From Candidatus Rubrimentiphilum sp. (GTDB taxonomy: Bacteria; Vulcanimicrobiota; Vulcanimicrobiia; Vulcanimicrobiales; Vulcanimicrobiaceae), in NCBI GenBank assembly GCA_035710515.1, contig DASTDE010000004.1:693508-757507 (forward strand): a stretch of 64,000 nucleotides of DNA, written 5' to 3'. The position numbers were made by a program, and so were the translations under genes. The notes beneath the pieces were generated by a model that was not told where the DNA came from, did not search any database, and worked only from the letters and a program-made list of their open reading frames with translations. How positions within the stretch are numbered: position 1 is the stretch's first letter; each line of letters begins with the position of its first letter. Of the stretch, positions 1 to 7,615 are shown piece by piece.

Positions 1-183
1 ATCCGGCTTCGGATCGCGCACGTGCGCCGCCATCAGCGTGAGCCGCGGGCGCAGACGTTTTCCGCCGGCCGCCAGCATGCGCTTCACCGCTTCGGTTATC
101 AGCGGATTGTCGGTGGTGAACGTGTCGCGAAAAAACGTCTCGATCTCGTCGCGCCGCCCATTGACACGTGCGTTCTGAATCAC
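1..183 (-). CDS. Polyprenyl diphosphate synthase, N-terminal part (cut by window edge)
   Basis: The first 61 codons of a gene that runs off the left edge. The protein contains GGKRLRPRLTLMAA, the substrate-binding motif near the N-terminus of trans-isoprenyl diphosphate synthases (heptaprenyl/octaprenyl/solanesyl type, IspB/HepT family), which build the isoprenoid side chain of quinones. The start is a GTG at 181-183 that overlaps the upstream methyltransferase stop as GTGA, so the two are probably translationally coupled. Pairing with a MenG/UbiE methyltransferase points to menaquinone side-chain synthesis. Both Asp-rich motifs lie outside the window, so chain length cannot be inferred. Confidence 0.85.
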   Translation of the reverse strand, partial: MIQNARVNGRRDEIETFFRDTFTTDNPLITEAVKRMLAAGGKRLRPRLTLMAAHVRDPKPD

Positions 184-908
184 TGCGGTTTGCTTCCGTA
201 GTGCACTGCGACCGCTCCGCCCATGAGCCGCGCGAAGCCGGCGTTTTCAAATCCCGCGGCAGTGAACCGGTCGCGCAGGGCTTCGGCGTTGGGATGATGC
301 GTCAAAGAATTCGGCAGATACGTGTAGGCTTGCCGCGATCCGCTGACGAGTCCGCCAATCAACGGCACGATCCGGTAGAAATACAAGTCGAAGCACGCCT
401 TCCAGGCGGCGTTGGGAGCCTTGCTCATATCGAGATTTGCAAACCGCGCGCCCGGTTTGAGCACGCGCCGCACCTCGCGCAGCGTTGCATCGATATCGGC
501 CACGTTGCGCATGGCAAATCCCATGGTCGCGCCATCAAAAGTGTTATCGGCAAACGGCAGCCGCATCACGTCGCCTTCGACGAAATCGATCTCGCCGCGA
601 ATCCGTTGGGCGCGTGCCCGCGCCCCCTCCAGCATCGGTTCGCAAAAGTCGACGCCGGTTACACGCAGCGACGGGTCGGTACGCACCAAATGAAAAACGA
701 TGTCGCCCGTGCCGCAGGCAAGATCGAGGATCCGCCCATTATGCGGCGGCCGCAAGAGCGCAATCGTGCGCCGGCGCCAGCCCTCGTCCATTCCCGCGCT
801 GATGACCTTATTCGTCGCGTCGTAGCGCGGCGCGATCTCGGCGAACATTTCGCGGACATAATCGCTCTTGTCGGTGCCGGGCGGATGGGCCGTCGGAGTA
901 GCGTTCAT
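180..908 (-). CDS. menG: Demethylmenaquinone/ubiquinone C-methyltransferase
   Basis: A 242-residue SAM-dependent methyltransferase of the UbiE/MenG family, which performs the C-methylation of the quinone ring. Visible family signatures are YDATNKVISAGMDEGWRR near the N-terminus, the SAM-binding DLACGTGD motif, and RVLKPGARFANLDMSK in the middle. The open frame extends upstream to 1175, but those residues have no family character, so the ATG at 906-908 is chosen; its length matches the usual 230-250. The stop overlaps the GTG start of the polyprenyl synthase gene (GTGA). In an organism without visible ubiquinone genes the menaquinone role is the more likely one, but this is inference. Confidence 0.9.
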   Translation of the reverse strand: MNATPTAHPPGTDKSDYVREMFAEIAPRYDATNKVISAGMDEGWRRRTIALLRPPHNGRILDLACGTGDIVFHLVRTDPSLRVTGVDFCEPMLEGARARAQRIRGEIDFVEGDVMRLPFADNTFDGATMGFAMRNVADIDATLREVRRVLKPGARFANLDMSKAPNAAWKACFDLYFYRIVPLIGGLVSGSRQAYTYLPNSLTHHPNAEALRDRFTAAGFENAGFARLMGGAVAVHYGSKPQ

Positions 909-983
909 GCGAAAGGTTACGCTTCCAAGCGGCGGTCGGCGTTCCTGTGGAGACGCCCTTTGCGGAACCGCCGTCCGTCGTGA

Positions 984-1859
984 TTGCGTCATGTGATTTC
1001 GCTCATCTCTGAAAAGCAGGTCGTCGCCGCTATCCGCGGCGCGCGATCGGTCTTGCTGACCGCTTACGCGCTTCGTCCCGGCCGGGTCCTCGAAAACCTC
1101 GAAGATGCCGCCAGGCGCGGTGCGAGCGTGAGGGTTCGTCTCGAAGGACGGCCTTACGGCGACACCGCCGGCCACCTGATCGCGGACAACCGTCGTGCGG
1201 TGAAGGCATTGCGCCGGCTAGGCGCCGACGCCAAACTCGTCGACACCAACGCGCGCAACGGCCCGGCGCTGCACATGAAGGCCGCGGTCTGTGACGGCGT
1301 TGCGTATTTGGACGATCGCAACTGGCCCGACGGCGGCGACACGATTGTGCGCGACGATTTTCGGACTGACATCGCCGCGATCGAAGCAGCGGCGCTTCGA
1401 CAGCCGTCCGTAAGAAGCGAAGAGTTTTGGACGAGCAAAGCGCAAGCGCTCGCCGCCGAACGGCGTTTGCTCGCCAGCGCCGCGCACGCGAAACGCGTCG
1501 ACGTCGAAAGCGAGTCGTTCGGATCGGGCGGCGGCGCGTATGGCGAATTAAAGCGCTTGGCGCAATCCGGCGTTCCGTGCAGGCTGATCGTCGCGCAGCG
1601 CGATCTGAACGCCAAGTCCGAACGCGCGCTAGCGTCGCTGGCGCAAGCCGGAGTAGCCGTTCGCGTCAGCAGTTCGGACGAAAAGATGGCGATCGTCGAC
1701 GGCGCGCGCGCGTGGATCGGCTCGGCGAATGCGACGTCCAGTTACGTGAACGGCGATCAGATCGATTGGGGCCTGCGAACGGACGCACCCGACGTGCTCG
1801 CGCATCTTCGCCGCCGATTCCAATCTACGTGGAACACGGCAACCCCGTTGTCATCCTGA
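984..1859 (+). CDS. Phospholipase D-like protein with one degenerate HKD motif
   Basis: A 291-residue protein with two PLD-type half domains. The first half has HMKAAVCD (HxKx4D) followed by DDRNW; the second reads DEKMAIVD then GSANAT, so the histidine of the second HKD motif is replaced by Asp while the Lys, Asp and downstream GSxN are kept. PLD-superfamily enzymes normally need both histidines, one as nucleophile and one as acid, so catalysis by this protein is doubtful or altered. No signal peptide or membrane segment is seen. The start is a TTG at 984; a GTG at 993 is an alternative. The last codons and the TGA lie inside an inverted-repeat element beginning at 1849. It is divergent from menG. 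Confidence 0.7.
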   Translation: MRHVISLISEKQVVAAIRGARSVLLTAYALRPGRVLENLEDAARRGASVRVRLEGRPYGDTAGHLIADNRRAVKALRRLGADAKLVDTNARNGPALHMKAAVCDGVAYLDDRNWPDGGDTIVRDDFRTDIAAIEAAALRQPSVRSEEFWTSKAQALAAERRLLASAAHAKRVDVESESFGSGGGAYGELKRLAQSGVPCRLIVAQRDLNAKSERALASLAQAGVAVRVSSSDEKMAIVDGARAWIGSANATSSYVNGDQIDWGLRTDAPDVLAHLRRRFQSTWNTATPLSS

Positions 1860-2028
1860 GCCCCGGTGTCATGGTGAGCTTGTCGAACCACGGCTGAGCA
1901 GCGAGCGAAGCGAGCCTGGACGAAGCCCGCACACGTTCGCCTCACGTGGGCCTCGACAAGCTCGGCCGCCCTTCGCCCTTCGACTCGCATTCGCTCGCTC
2001 AGGAGTAAACACTACGCTCAGGATGACA
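1849..2028. repeat. 180-bp element with nested inverted repeats
   Basis: Bounded by a perfect 12-bp inverted repeat: TGTCATCCTGAG at 1849-1860 and CTCAGGATGACA at 2017-2028. A second perfect 11-bp pair lies inside: GAGCTTGTCGA at 1876-1886 and TCGACAAGCTC at 1953-1963. The left 12-mer recurs exactly at 63928-63939 after gyrA, and related cores occur near 32573, 32856 and 45979. It supplies the stop codon of the PLD-like gene. It looks like a dispersed intergenic palindromic element; no coding capacity is evident. Confidence 0.75.
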
Positions 2029-2056
2029 CTATTTGACCCCGCTCGAAGGCCCTTTC

Positions 2057-2470
2057 ATGACGCAAGCCGATCGTATAGAGGTTGCCGACCGTTATGCTAA
2101 GCTGCTGCAGCCGTATGCGAAGAAGCTAAGCCTGACGCATGAGAAACCCGGCCGGTACATGCTGATGACGAAAGCCAAGTCATTCGAAATACTCGTCAAC
2201 GGCAAGTGGCAGATCCGGAAAGCGCCGTTCATGGTAGCTGGGGTCGTCGCGAATAAGAGCTACGTATCGTTCCACCTCGTGCCGGTCTACATGTTTCCGG
2301 ATTTGATCGCGGCGTGTGCTCCGGAGCTGAAAAAGCGTATGCAGGGCAAGGGATGTTTCAATTTCCAGACCTATGACGCCGAGGCGGCGCGCGGGCTCAA
2401 AGCGTTGCTGAAAGCCGGGCTCGACCGCACGAAGAAAAGTCCGATGTTCAAACCCGGGACGTTCGATTAA
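2057..2470 (+). CDS. DUF1801/YdhG-like small protein
   Basis: A 137-residue soluble protein resembling the DUF1801 (YdhG/YjbR-fold) family: a central beta-rich part with KSFEILVNGKWQIRKAPF and YVSFHLVPVYMF, then the KGCFNF motif and a C-terminal helix. The biochemical function of this family is not established. The frame is open from a TTG at 2033, but the ATG at 2057 is preferred because the earlier codons lie directly against the end of the repeat element. The stop abuts the stop of the convergent tatD gene with no gap (2470/2471). Confidence 0.6.
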   Translation: MTQADRIEVADRYAKLLQPYAKKLSLTHEKPGRYMLMTKAKSFEILVNGKWQIRKAPFMVAGVVANKSYVSFHLVPVYMFPDLIAACAPELKKRMQGKGCFNFQTYDAEAARGLKALLKAGLDRTKKSPMFKPGTFD

Positions 2471-3244
2471 CTAAAGCGCTCGGAAGAGCTTCTTCGCATT
2501 CTGCGTCGTGATCTCGGCAACGTCTTGCGCCGGTAACGAAAGAATCTCGGCGACTTTCTGCGCCGTAACCGCGACGTAAGCCGGCTCGTTCCGCTGACCG
2601 CGGTGCGGAATCGGGGCCAGATAGGGGCAGTCCGTTTCGAGCACGAGGCGATCGATGCCGGTGGCAAGGACCGCGTCCCGTATCGGCTGAGCGGTCTTGA
2701 ACGTGATGATGCCGCCGATGCCTAGATACAGCCCGAACTCCTCGACGTACGTCTTCGCCTGCGCCTCATCGCCGGTAAAGCAGTGCACCACGCCGCGCAT
2801 GCCCGATTGCCACTCGTCGCGCAGAATGGCCGAGAAGTCTTCGAACGCGTCGCGATGATGAAAGATGAGCGGCAGCCCGGCTGTGCGCGCGATCGCCATC
2901 TGCGCGCGTAGAACGCGTTGTTGGACGTCGCGCGGGCTGTGATCGTAGTAGTAGTCGAGCCCGGTTTCGCCGATTGCAGCGATGCGCGAGTTGCGCAGGA
3001 ACGGTTCGAATGCGGCGGCGATGTCGGCCGGCGCGTCTTTGGCTTCGTGCGGATGAATGCCGGCCGATGCGAAGAGACCGTACTGCGCGGCGGTCGCGAA
3101 GGCTCGTTGCGTATCGCTGAGATCGCAACCAACGGTAATTGCGGTTGCGACTCCCGCGGCTCGCATGCGCTCGACGGCGGCCCCGCGATCGTCGTCGAAG
3201 GCCTTATCGTGCAGGTGTGCGTGTGTGTCGAGGAGGCTGAGCAC
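2471..3244 (-). CDS. tatD: TatD-family metal-dependent DNase
   Basis: A 257-residue TIM-barrel hydrolase of the TatD/YabD family, a 3'-5' DNA exonuclease linked to DNA repair and degradation. The metal ligands are all visible: DTHAHLHD at the N-terminus, GIHPHEAKD, the Glu in AIGETGLDYYYD, HHRDAF, HCFTG and ETDCPYL. The start is a GTG at 3242-3244 that shares one base with the TAG of the upstream diguanylate cyclase gene (TAGTG). It is the last gene of an rsmI-metG-GGDEF-tatD series. In Bacillus subtilis rsmI, metS and tatD are also close neighbours, which supports the assignment. Confidence 0.93.
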   Translation of the reverse strand: MLSLLDTHAHLHDKAFDDDRGAAVERMRAAGVATAITVGCDLSDTQRAFATAAQYGLFASAGIHPHEAKDAPADIAAAFEPFLRNSRIAAIGETGLDYYYDHSPRDVQQRVLRAQMAIARTAGLPLIFHHRDAFEDFSAILRDEWQSGMRGVVHCFTGDEAQAKTYVEEFGLYLGIGGIITFKTAQPIRDAVLATGIDRLVLETDCPYLAPIPHRGQRNEPAYVAVTAQKVAEILSLPAQDVAEITTQNAKKLFRAL

Positions 3245-4920
3245 TACTCGTGCGCTTCGACCACGCGGTTGCGGCCCTGGCGTTTGGCTTGGTAGAGCGC
3301 GTGGTCGGCGCGCGCGAGCAACGATTCTACCGTGTCGCTGACGGTGGCAACCGCGACGCCGATGCTGACCGTCACGTGCTCGCCGTCCGCGTGGCGAACG
3401 TCCAGTGTTGAGATCGCCGCGCGCAGCCGCTCGCCGATTGCGACGGCTGTTTCGGCGTTCGTGTCGGGCATCAAGATGAGAAACTCTTCGCCGCCGATGC
3501 GTCCGCAGCGGTCGTTGCTCCGAATGGAGTGTACGATCGTCTGTCCGATGGAGCGCAAGCAGTGGTCGCCGGCCTGATGTCCGAGCGTATCGTTGATGGA
3601 TTTAAAGCGATCGATGTCCACCAGAAAGACCGCGCAGGCGCCTCCGATGGCGACGTTGTCGACGCGATCGCGCAGCAACTGCATGATGGTCCGCCGGTTG
3701 GGCATTCCGGTGAGCATGTCGAGCGCGGCGGCGTTCTGGGTAGCAGCGATCGAACGGAAATCGCGCAGAAGCGGCGCGAGATCGGCGGCGGCGTCCGTCA
3801 TACGTTTGCGATCCACGAACTGCGCGTTGGCGTACGGGCGATGCACGAGCAGCACGCCGAGCAGCGCGTCGTCGGAAGCACGGGCGGCATGCCCGAATGC
3901 AAAGAAGCTGCTGTTTCGCACTATAACGGCCGGTCTATCGGATCGATTCAATTCCTGAAGAGCGCGGGTGCCAAGTTCCATCTGTTCGGGCTTCGGGTGC
4001 GGACCGATTGAGGCAAGCGGCGCGAGGCGCATGTCGCTCGGGGTGATGGCGGCGTAGATCTGAAGCGTTTCGTGAGCCGCCGGCGTGTGCAAACTCGCCA
4101 GGAGCGAGTTCATTTGCGGAATAGGGTCGCCGGCGCCGAGCATGGCTTGCACAGCATCCCGCGCCAGCCTCAACCGGTGCAGTTCGATTTGGTTTTCATG
4201 CAGCTGGCGCAGCGCGATCGCGAGGAACGGCAACGGCGCCAGGCTGGCAAGTCCGAATGCAATGCCGATCTGCGACCAGCCGATCGTGCAGACGTATCCC
4301 CACGATGTGAGCAGCAGCAGCAAGACCATCAGGCGCGAGTCGCGCGAAAGATTTCGCCAGAGCCGGCGCAGCGAGGTTTGCGTCGAGAGCATGCGCAGCG
4401 GCGTCCACACTCCGTACAAGAACATGTAGAACGCCAAGACATAAAAGGCCACGAACGCCAAATATGATCCAATCGAAAGCCCGATGCGTCCGGGATAGAG
4501 TTCCAATCGCAGCGCGCCTGCGAACAGCCACAGAATTGCCTGCGGCGCACCCTGGAAGAGGCGCCGGAATAAACCGCTGCTCCCGCCGCGGCCGCTGGCT
4601 GCGATCGGATACGCGACGAGCGTAAGCGCGGCGGCAATTACCGGTCCGTAGACGTCGACGACAGTCAGGATGAGCGGCAACTCGAGCATGATGCGGCCCG
4701 GTTCCGTGCCTCGCTTCCGCGCGAAGGCCTGCGAGTCAAGCGGAATGTTGATCCGGGCGAGCAGAGTGAAGAGAACGAGTACGAGTGCTAGTGCGATGAG
4801 GTCTTGGCGCGGTAAATGCCGCAAGGCAGACGGCGCAAGCGATGCAGTAATCGCGACGGCCAGCACCAGTACGCCGAGGCGAAACGCGGTGCTGAGTGCC
4901 CGCCGGCGCCGGTCGATCAT
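3244..4920 (-). CDS. Membrane diguanylate cyclase (GGDEF domain)
   Basis: A 558-residue protein. The first roughly 250 residues are a multi-span membrane region with about seven hydrophobic segments; a linker of about 130 residues has no recognised domain; a complete GGDEF domain covers about residues 385-555. The active-site motif is GGEEF near residue 477. RSND lies exactly five residues before it, the spacing of the product-inhibition I-site (RxxD), so c-di-GMP feedback control is likely. The expected activity is synthesis of c-di-GMP from two GTP in response to a membrane signal. The ATG at 4918-4920 is chosen; upstream in-frame residues are shadow sequence over metG. It sits between metG and tatD, an unusual position for a signalling gene. 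Confidence 0.88.
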   Translation of the reverse strand: MIDRRRRALSTAFRLGVLVLAVAITASLAPSALRHLPRQDLIALALVLVLFTLLARINIPLDSQAFARKRGTEPGRIMLELPLILTVVDVYGPVIAAALTLVAYPIAASGRGGSSGLFRRLFQGAPQAILWLFAGALRLELYPGRIGLSIGSYLAFVAFYVLAFYMFLYGVWTPLRMLSTQTSLRRLWRNLSRDSRLMVLLLLLTSWGYVCTIGWSQIGIAFGLASLAPLPFLAIALRQLHENQIELHRLRLARDAVQAMLGAGDPIPQMNSLLASLHTPAAHETLQIYAAITPSDMRLAPLASIGPHPKPEQMELGTRALQELNRSDRPAVIVRNSSFFAFGHAARASDDALLGVLLVHRPYANAQFVDRKRMTDAAADLAPLLRDFRSIAATQNAAALDMLTGMPNRRTIMQLLRDRVDNVAIGGACAVFLVDIDRFKSINDTLGHQAGDHCLRSIGQTIVHSIRSNDRCGRIGGEEFLILMPDTNAETAVAIGERLRAAISTLDVRHADGEHVTVSIGVAVATVSDTVESLLARADHALYQAKRQGRNRVVEAHE

Positions 4921-4922
4921 GC

Positions 4923-6431
4923 TTACGTTATCGGCTCCTTGCGCGGGAAGAGCGCTTCGCCGGGAGCCGTCTGCGTGCCGGCGGCGATCCCGCCCCAGCG
5001 TAGCGCGTCGTCCCAGCTCGCATCGATCGGTTCCTCGACGCCGAGCTGCTGCCACATCGCACGTGCGCGCTCGGGCATGAAGGGCGCTAGTAAGATCGCC
5101 AGCCAGCGCAAGCCTTCGCAGAGTTCGTATAAGAGCGCGTCGAGTTCCGCGCTCCGTCCTTCCTTATATAAGACCCAGGGCTTGCGCTCGTCGATGGTCC
5201 GGTTGAGGGCCGTGACGAGCTCCCAGATCGCCTCGAGCGCATCCCGGAACTGCAGTTGGAAGATCAGGCCGCGCACGCGTTCGCCCAGGTCCGCGAAGCG
5301 CTCGGCGATCGCGCCGTCAACGGCTTGCGGAACCAGTCCGTTGCGATACTGCGCCAGCATCGAGAGCGATCGCCGCAGCAGATTTCCCAAATCGTTGCCC
5401 AGGTCGCTGTTGTAGCGCTGGACGATCTTCTCTTCGGAGTACGAGAAGTCGCTGCCGAAGGGCGCTTCGCGCAGAAGAAAATAGCGCATCGAATCCGCGC
5501 CGAACCGCTCCGCCAGCGCGAACGGATCCACCGCGTTGCCGCGGCTCTTGCCGATCTTTTCTCCCTCGACCGTGATCCAGCCGTGCGCGAAGACCGACTC
5601 CGGTGCAGCCTCGCCGATGCTCCACAGCATCGCCGGCCAGATGAGCGTGTGAAACCGCGCGATCTCTTTTCCAATCAACTGCACGCTGGCCGGCCAGAAC
5701 CTGCGCATATCTTTTCCGTCGGGCCATTCGAGCGCCGAGATGTAGTTCAAGAGCGCGTCGAACCAGACGTAGATCACGCCTTGACCTTCGGGGACGGGAA
5801 TGCCCCAGCTGAAGTTGGTGCGCGAAATGCTCAGATCGTCAAGCCCTTCCTCCAATAGTTGCATCATCTCGTTGTACACCGCGCGAGGGCGTACCCAATT
5901 CGGATGCTCGCGAAAATGCTGTTTGAGGCGTTCTGCGTACTTAGTGAGCCGAAAGAACCAGTCGTCCTCGGAAAGCCACTCGACGGCGCGCCCGCAGGTG
6001 GGGCATTTTCCTTCGATCAGCTTGGCTTGCGGCCAAAACGTCTCGTCGGCGACGCAGTACCAGCCTTCGTACTTTCCGAGATAGACGTCGCCGTTTGCGA
6101 GCATTTTCTTGAAGACCGCCTGCACGACGCGCTCGTGCCGCGGCTGCGTCGTCCGGATGAAGTCGTCGTACTCGACGTGGTAGAGCGCGAAGAGTTCCTT
6201 CCAGCGCGGCACAAGCTCGTCACACCATTCCTGCGGCGATTTTCCGGCGGCCGCCGCGGCGTCGGCTACTTTTTGTCCGTGCTCGTCGGTGCCGGTGAGG
6301 AAGCGCGCGGGGCCGGCCGTACGCGCCGTGCGCGCCAAAACGTCGGCGACGATCGTGGTGTACGCATGCCCGATGTGCGGATCGCCGCTAATATAATAGA
6401 TGGGCGTGGTGACGTAAAACGCTCGCGGCAT
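4923..6431 (-). CDS. metG: Methionyl-tRNA synthetase
   Basis: A 502-residue class I aminoacyl-tRNA synthetase that charges tRNA-Met. The HIGH motif is GDPHIGHAYTTI near residue 17. The second signature reads GEKIGKSRGN near residue 290, a KIGKS variant of KMSKS. The knuckle region has WYCVADETFW followed by GKCPTCG, so only one Cys remains in the first half where zinc-binding members have two. The length matches the short bacterial type without the C-terminal tRNA-binding domain. It lies six bases after rsmI and two bases before the diguanylate cyclase start, consistent with one operon. Confidence 0.95.
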   Translation of the reverse strand: MPRAFYVTTPIYYISGDPHIGHAYTTIVADVLARTARTAGPARFLTGTDEHGQKVADAAAAAGKSPQEWCDELVPRWKELFALYHVEYDDFIRTTQPRHERVVQAVFKKMLANGDVYLGKYEGWYCVADETFWPQAKLIEGKCPTCGRAVEWLSEDDWFFRLTKYAERLKQHFREHPNWVRPRAVYNEMMQLLEEGLDDLSISRTNFSWGIPVPEGQGVIYVWFDALLNYISALEWPDGKDMRRFWPASVQLIGKEIARFHTLIWPAMLWSIGEAAPESVFAHGWITVEGEKIGKSRGNAVDPFALAERFGADSMRYFLLREAPFGSDFSYSEEKIVQRYNSDLGNDLGNLLRRSLSMLAQYRNGLVPQAVDGAIAERFADLGERVRGLIFQLQFRDALEAIWELVTALNRTIDERKPWVLYKEGRSAELDALLYELCEGLRWLAILLAPFMPERARAMWQQLGVEEPIDASWDDALRWGGIAAGTQTAPGEALFPRKEPIT

Positions 6432-6437
6432 GGGCTT

Positions 6438-7274
6438 CTATTCCTCGCGGGAGCGTTTTCGCTTGCCCGCCCGCGCGTAGATCGCGTTTCGCTCGCCGAA
6501 GCCTCGCGCCGCCAGCGTCTTGGCAACGGACGCCACGCTGTGTGAGGTTTCCAAAAGCGCGTCGATGGCGGCGTCGAGATCGCGCGCGGACGGCGGGCAC
6601 GCCGGCGCTTTCGGCGAGGGCATGACGACGAGAGAGATCTCACCGCGAACGCGCTCGCCGAGCTTGGCCTCGATCTGCGCCGCGGTGCCGTGCAGCTGCT
6701 CTTCGAAGCGCTTGGTGTATTCGCGTAGCAAGAAAACACGCGCCGAAGGATCGACGCTCGCGAGATCGCGCAGGCTTGCGCGAATGCGGTTGGGCGATTC
6801 GTACCAGATACTTGGAATTCCTAACTCGAACGCACGTTGAAATGCAGTGCGGCGCGCAGAGCTGGTGCGCGGCGGAAAGCCTTCGAAGATGAAACGGCCG
6901 AGCGAAAAGCCCGAGAGTACGGCGGCGCCCAGTGCCGCGTTGGGTCCGGGCAAGACTTCAACCGCGACGCCGGCGTCGCGCGCCGCCGCGACGAGCTCCG
7001 CTCCCGGATCGGAGATGCCCGGCATGCCTGCGTCCGTGACGACTGCAACCAACTCTTGGCGCGCGCGTTCGAGAATCGATCGCGTCGCCGCGCGCGCGTT
7101 CTGTTCGCGATAACTGCGGATCTCTTTACCCGGCAGCGCGAGGGCGTGCAAAAGCTTTTTTGCAACGCGTGAATCCTCGGCGACGAGCAGCGTGCAGTCG
7201 CGCAGGGTGTCGAGCGCGCGCAGCGTGATGTCGCGGAGGTTGCCGAGCGGCGTCGGCACGAAGACCAAAGGCAT
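6438..7274 (-). CDS. rsmI: 16S rRNA (cytidine-1402-2'-O)-methyltransferase
   Basis: A 278-residue tetrapyrrole-methylase-fold enzyme of the RsmI/YraL family, which 2'-O-methylates C1402 in the ribosomal P site. Motifs seen in order: FVPTPLGNLRDIT at the N-terminus, VAEDSR, SYREQN, VVTDAGMPGISDPG and VLPGPNA. The family-typical N-terminus MPLVFVPTPLGN begins at the ATG at 7272-7274; an in-frame ATG at 7301 would add nine non-conserved residues. The chosen ATG overlaps head-to-head with the ATG of the divergent glutaredoxin gene inside a CATG palindrome. It is the first gene of the rsmI-metG-GGDEF-tatD series. Confidence 0.93.
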   Translation of the reverse strand: MPLVFVPTPLGNLRDITLRALDTLRDCTLLVAEDSRVAKKLLHALALPGKEIRSYREQNARAATRSILERARQELVAVVTDAGMPGISDPGAELVAAARDAGVAVEVLPGPNAALGAAVLSGFSLGRFIFEGFPPRTSSARRTAFQRAFELGIPSIWYESPNRIRASLRDLASVDPSARVFLLREYTKRFEEQLHGTAAQIEAKLGERVRGEISLVVMPSPKAPACPPSARDLDAAIDALLETSHSVASVAKTLAARGFGERNAIYARAGKRKRSREE

Positions 7275-7533
7275 GGCTGCCGGGTTCGACGTTGAGCACA
7301 TCCCTCCGGGGGCAAAGCTGGAGCTGTATGTCAGTCCCTCGTGCCCGTACTGCCGCGCAGCCCGCGAGTACTACGACCGGGTAAGAACTCCATATACGGT
7401 CCATGACGCCGAAAACGACGATCGGCTGCGCGAGCAAATGTTCGCGCTGACCGGCGGCGACCCGACGGTGCCGGCGATCGTGGTCGACGGAAAGTATGTA
7501 CAGTCCGGCTGGGGTTCGCCGCCGCGCGGTTGA
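7273..7533 (+). CDS. Glutaredoxin-family protein
   Basis: An 86-residue thioredoxin-fold protein. The CPYC redox motif is at residues 24-27 (SPSCPYC), the cis-proline motif is TVPAIVV, and a short glycine-rich C-terminus (QSGWGSPPRG) follows. Glutaredoxins of this size reduce disulfides or glutathionylated proteins. The ATG at 7273 overlaps the rsmI start codon on the other strand, so its promoter or leader must lie within rsmI. No clear Shine-Dalgarno is visible. Confidence 0.82.
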   Translation: MAAGFDVEHIPPGAKLELYVSPSCPYCRAAREYYDRVRTPYTVHDAENDDRLREQMFALTGGDPTVPAIVVDGKYVQSGWGSPPRG

Positions 7534-7615
7534 ACCGTCTGAACGAGCCGTCCGGTCGGGCGGCGCTCGCTAAGTACCGAGGGGAGGAAGACCGATACTC
7601 TAGATCGGCCCCTGC

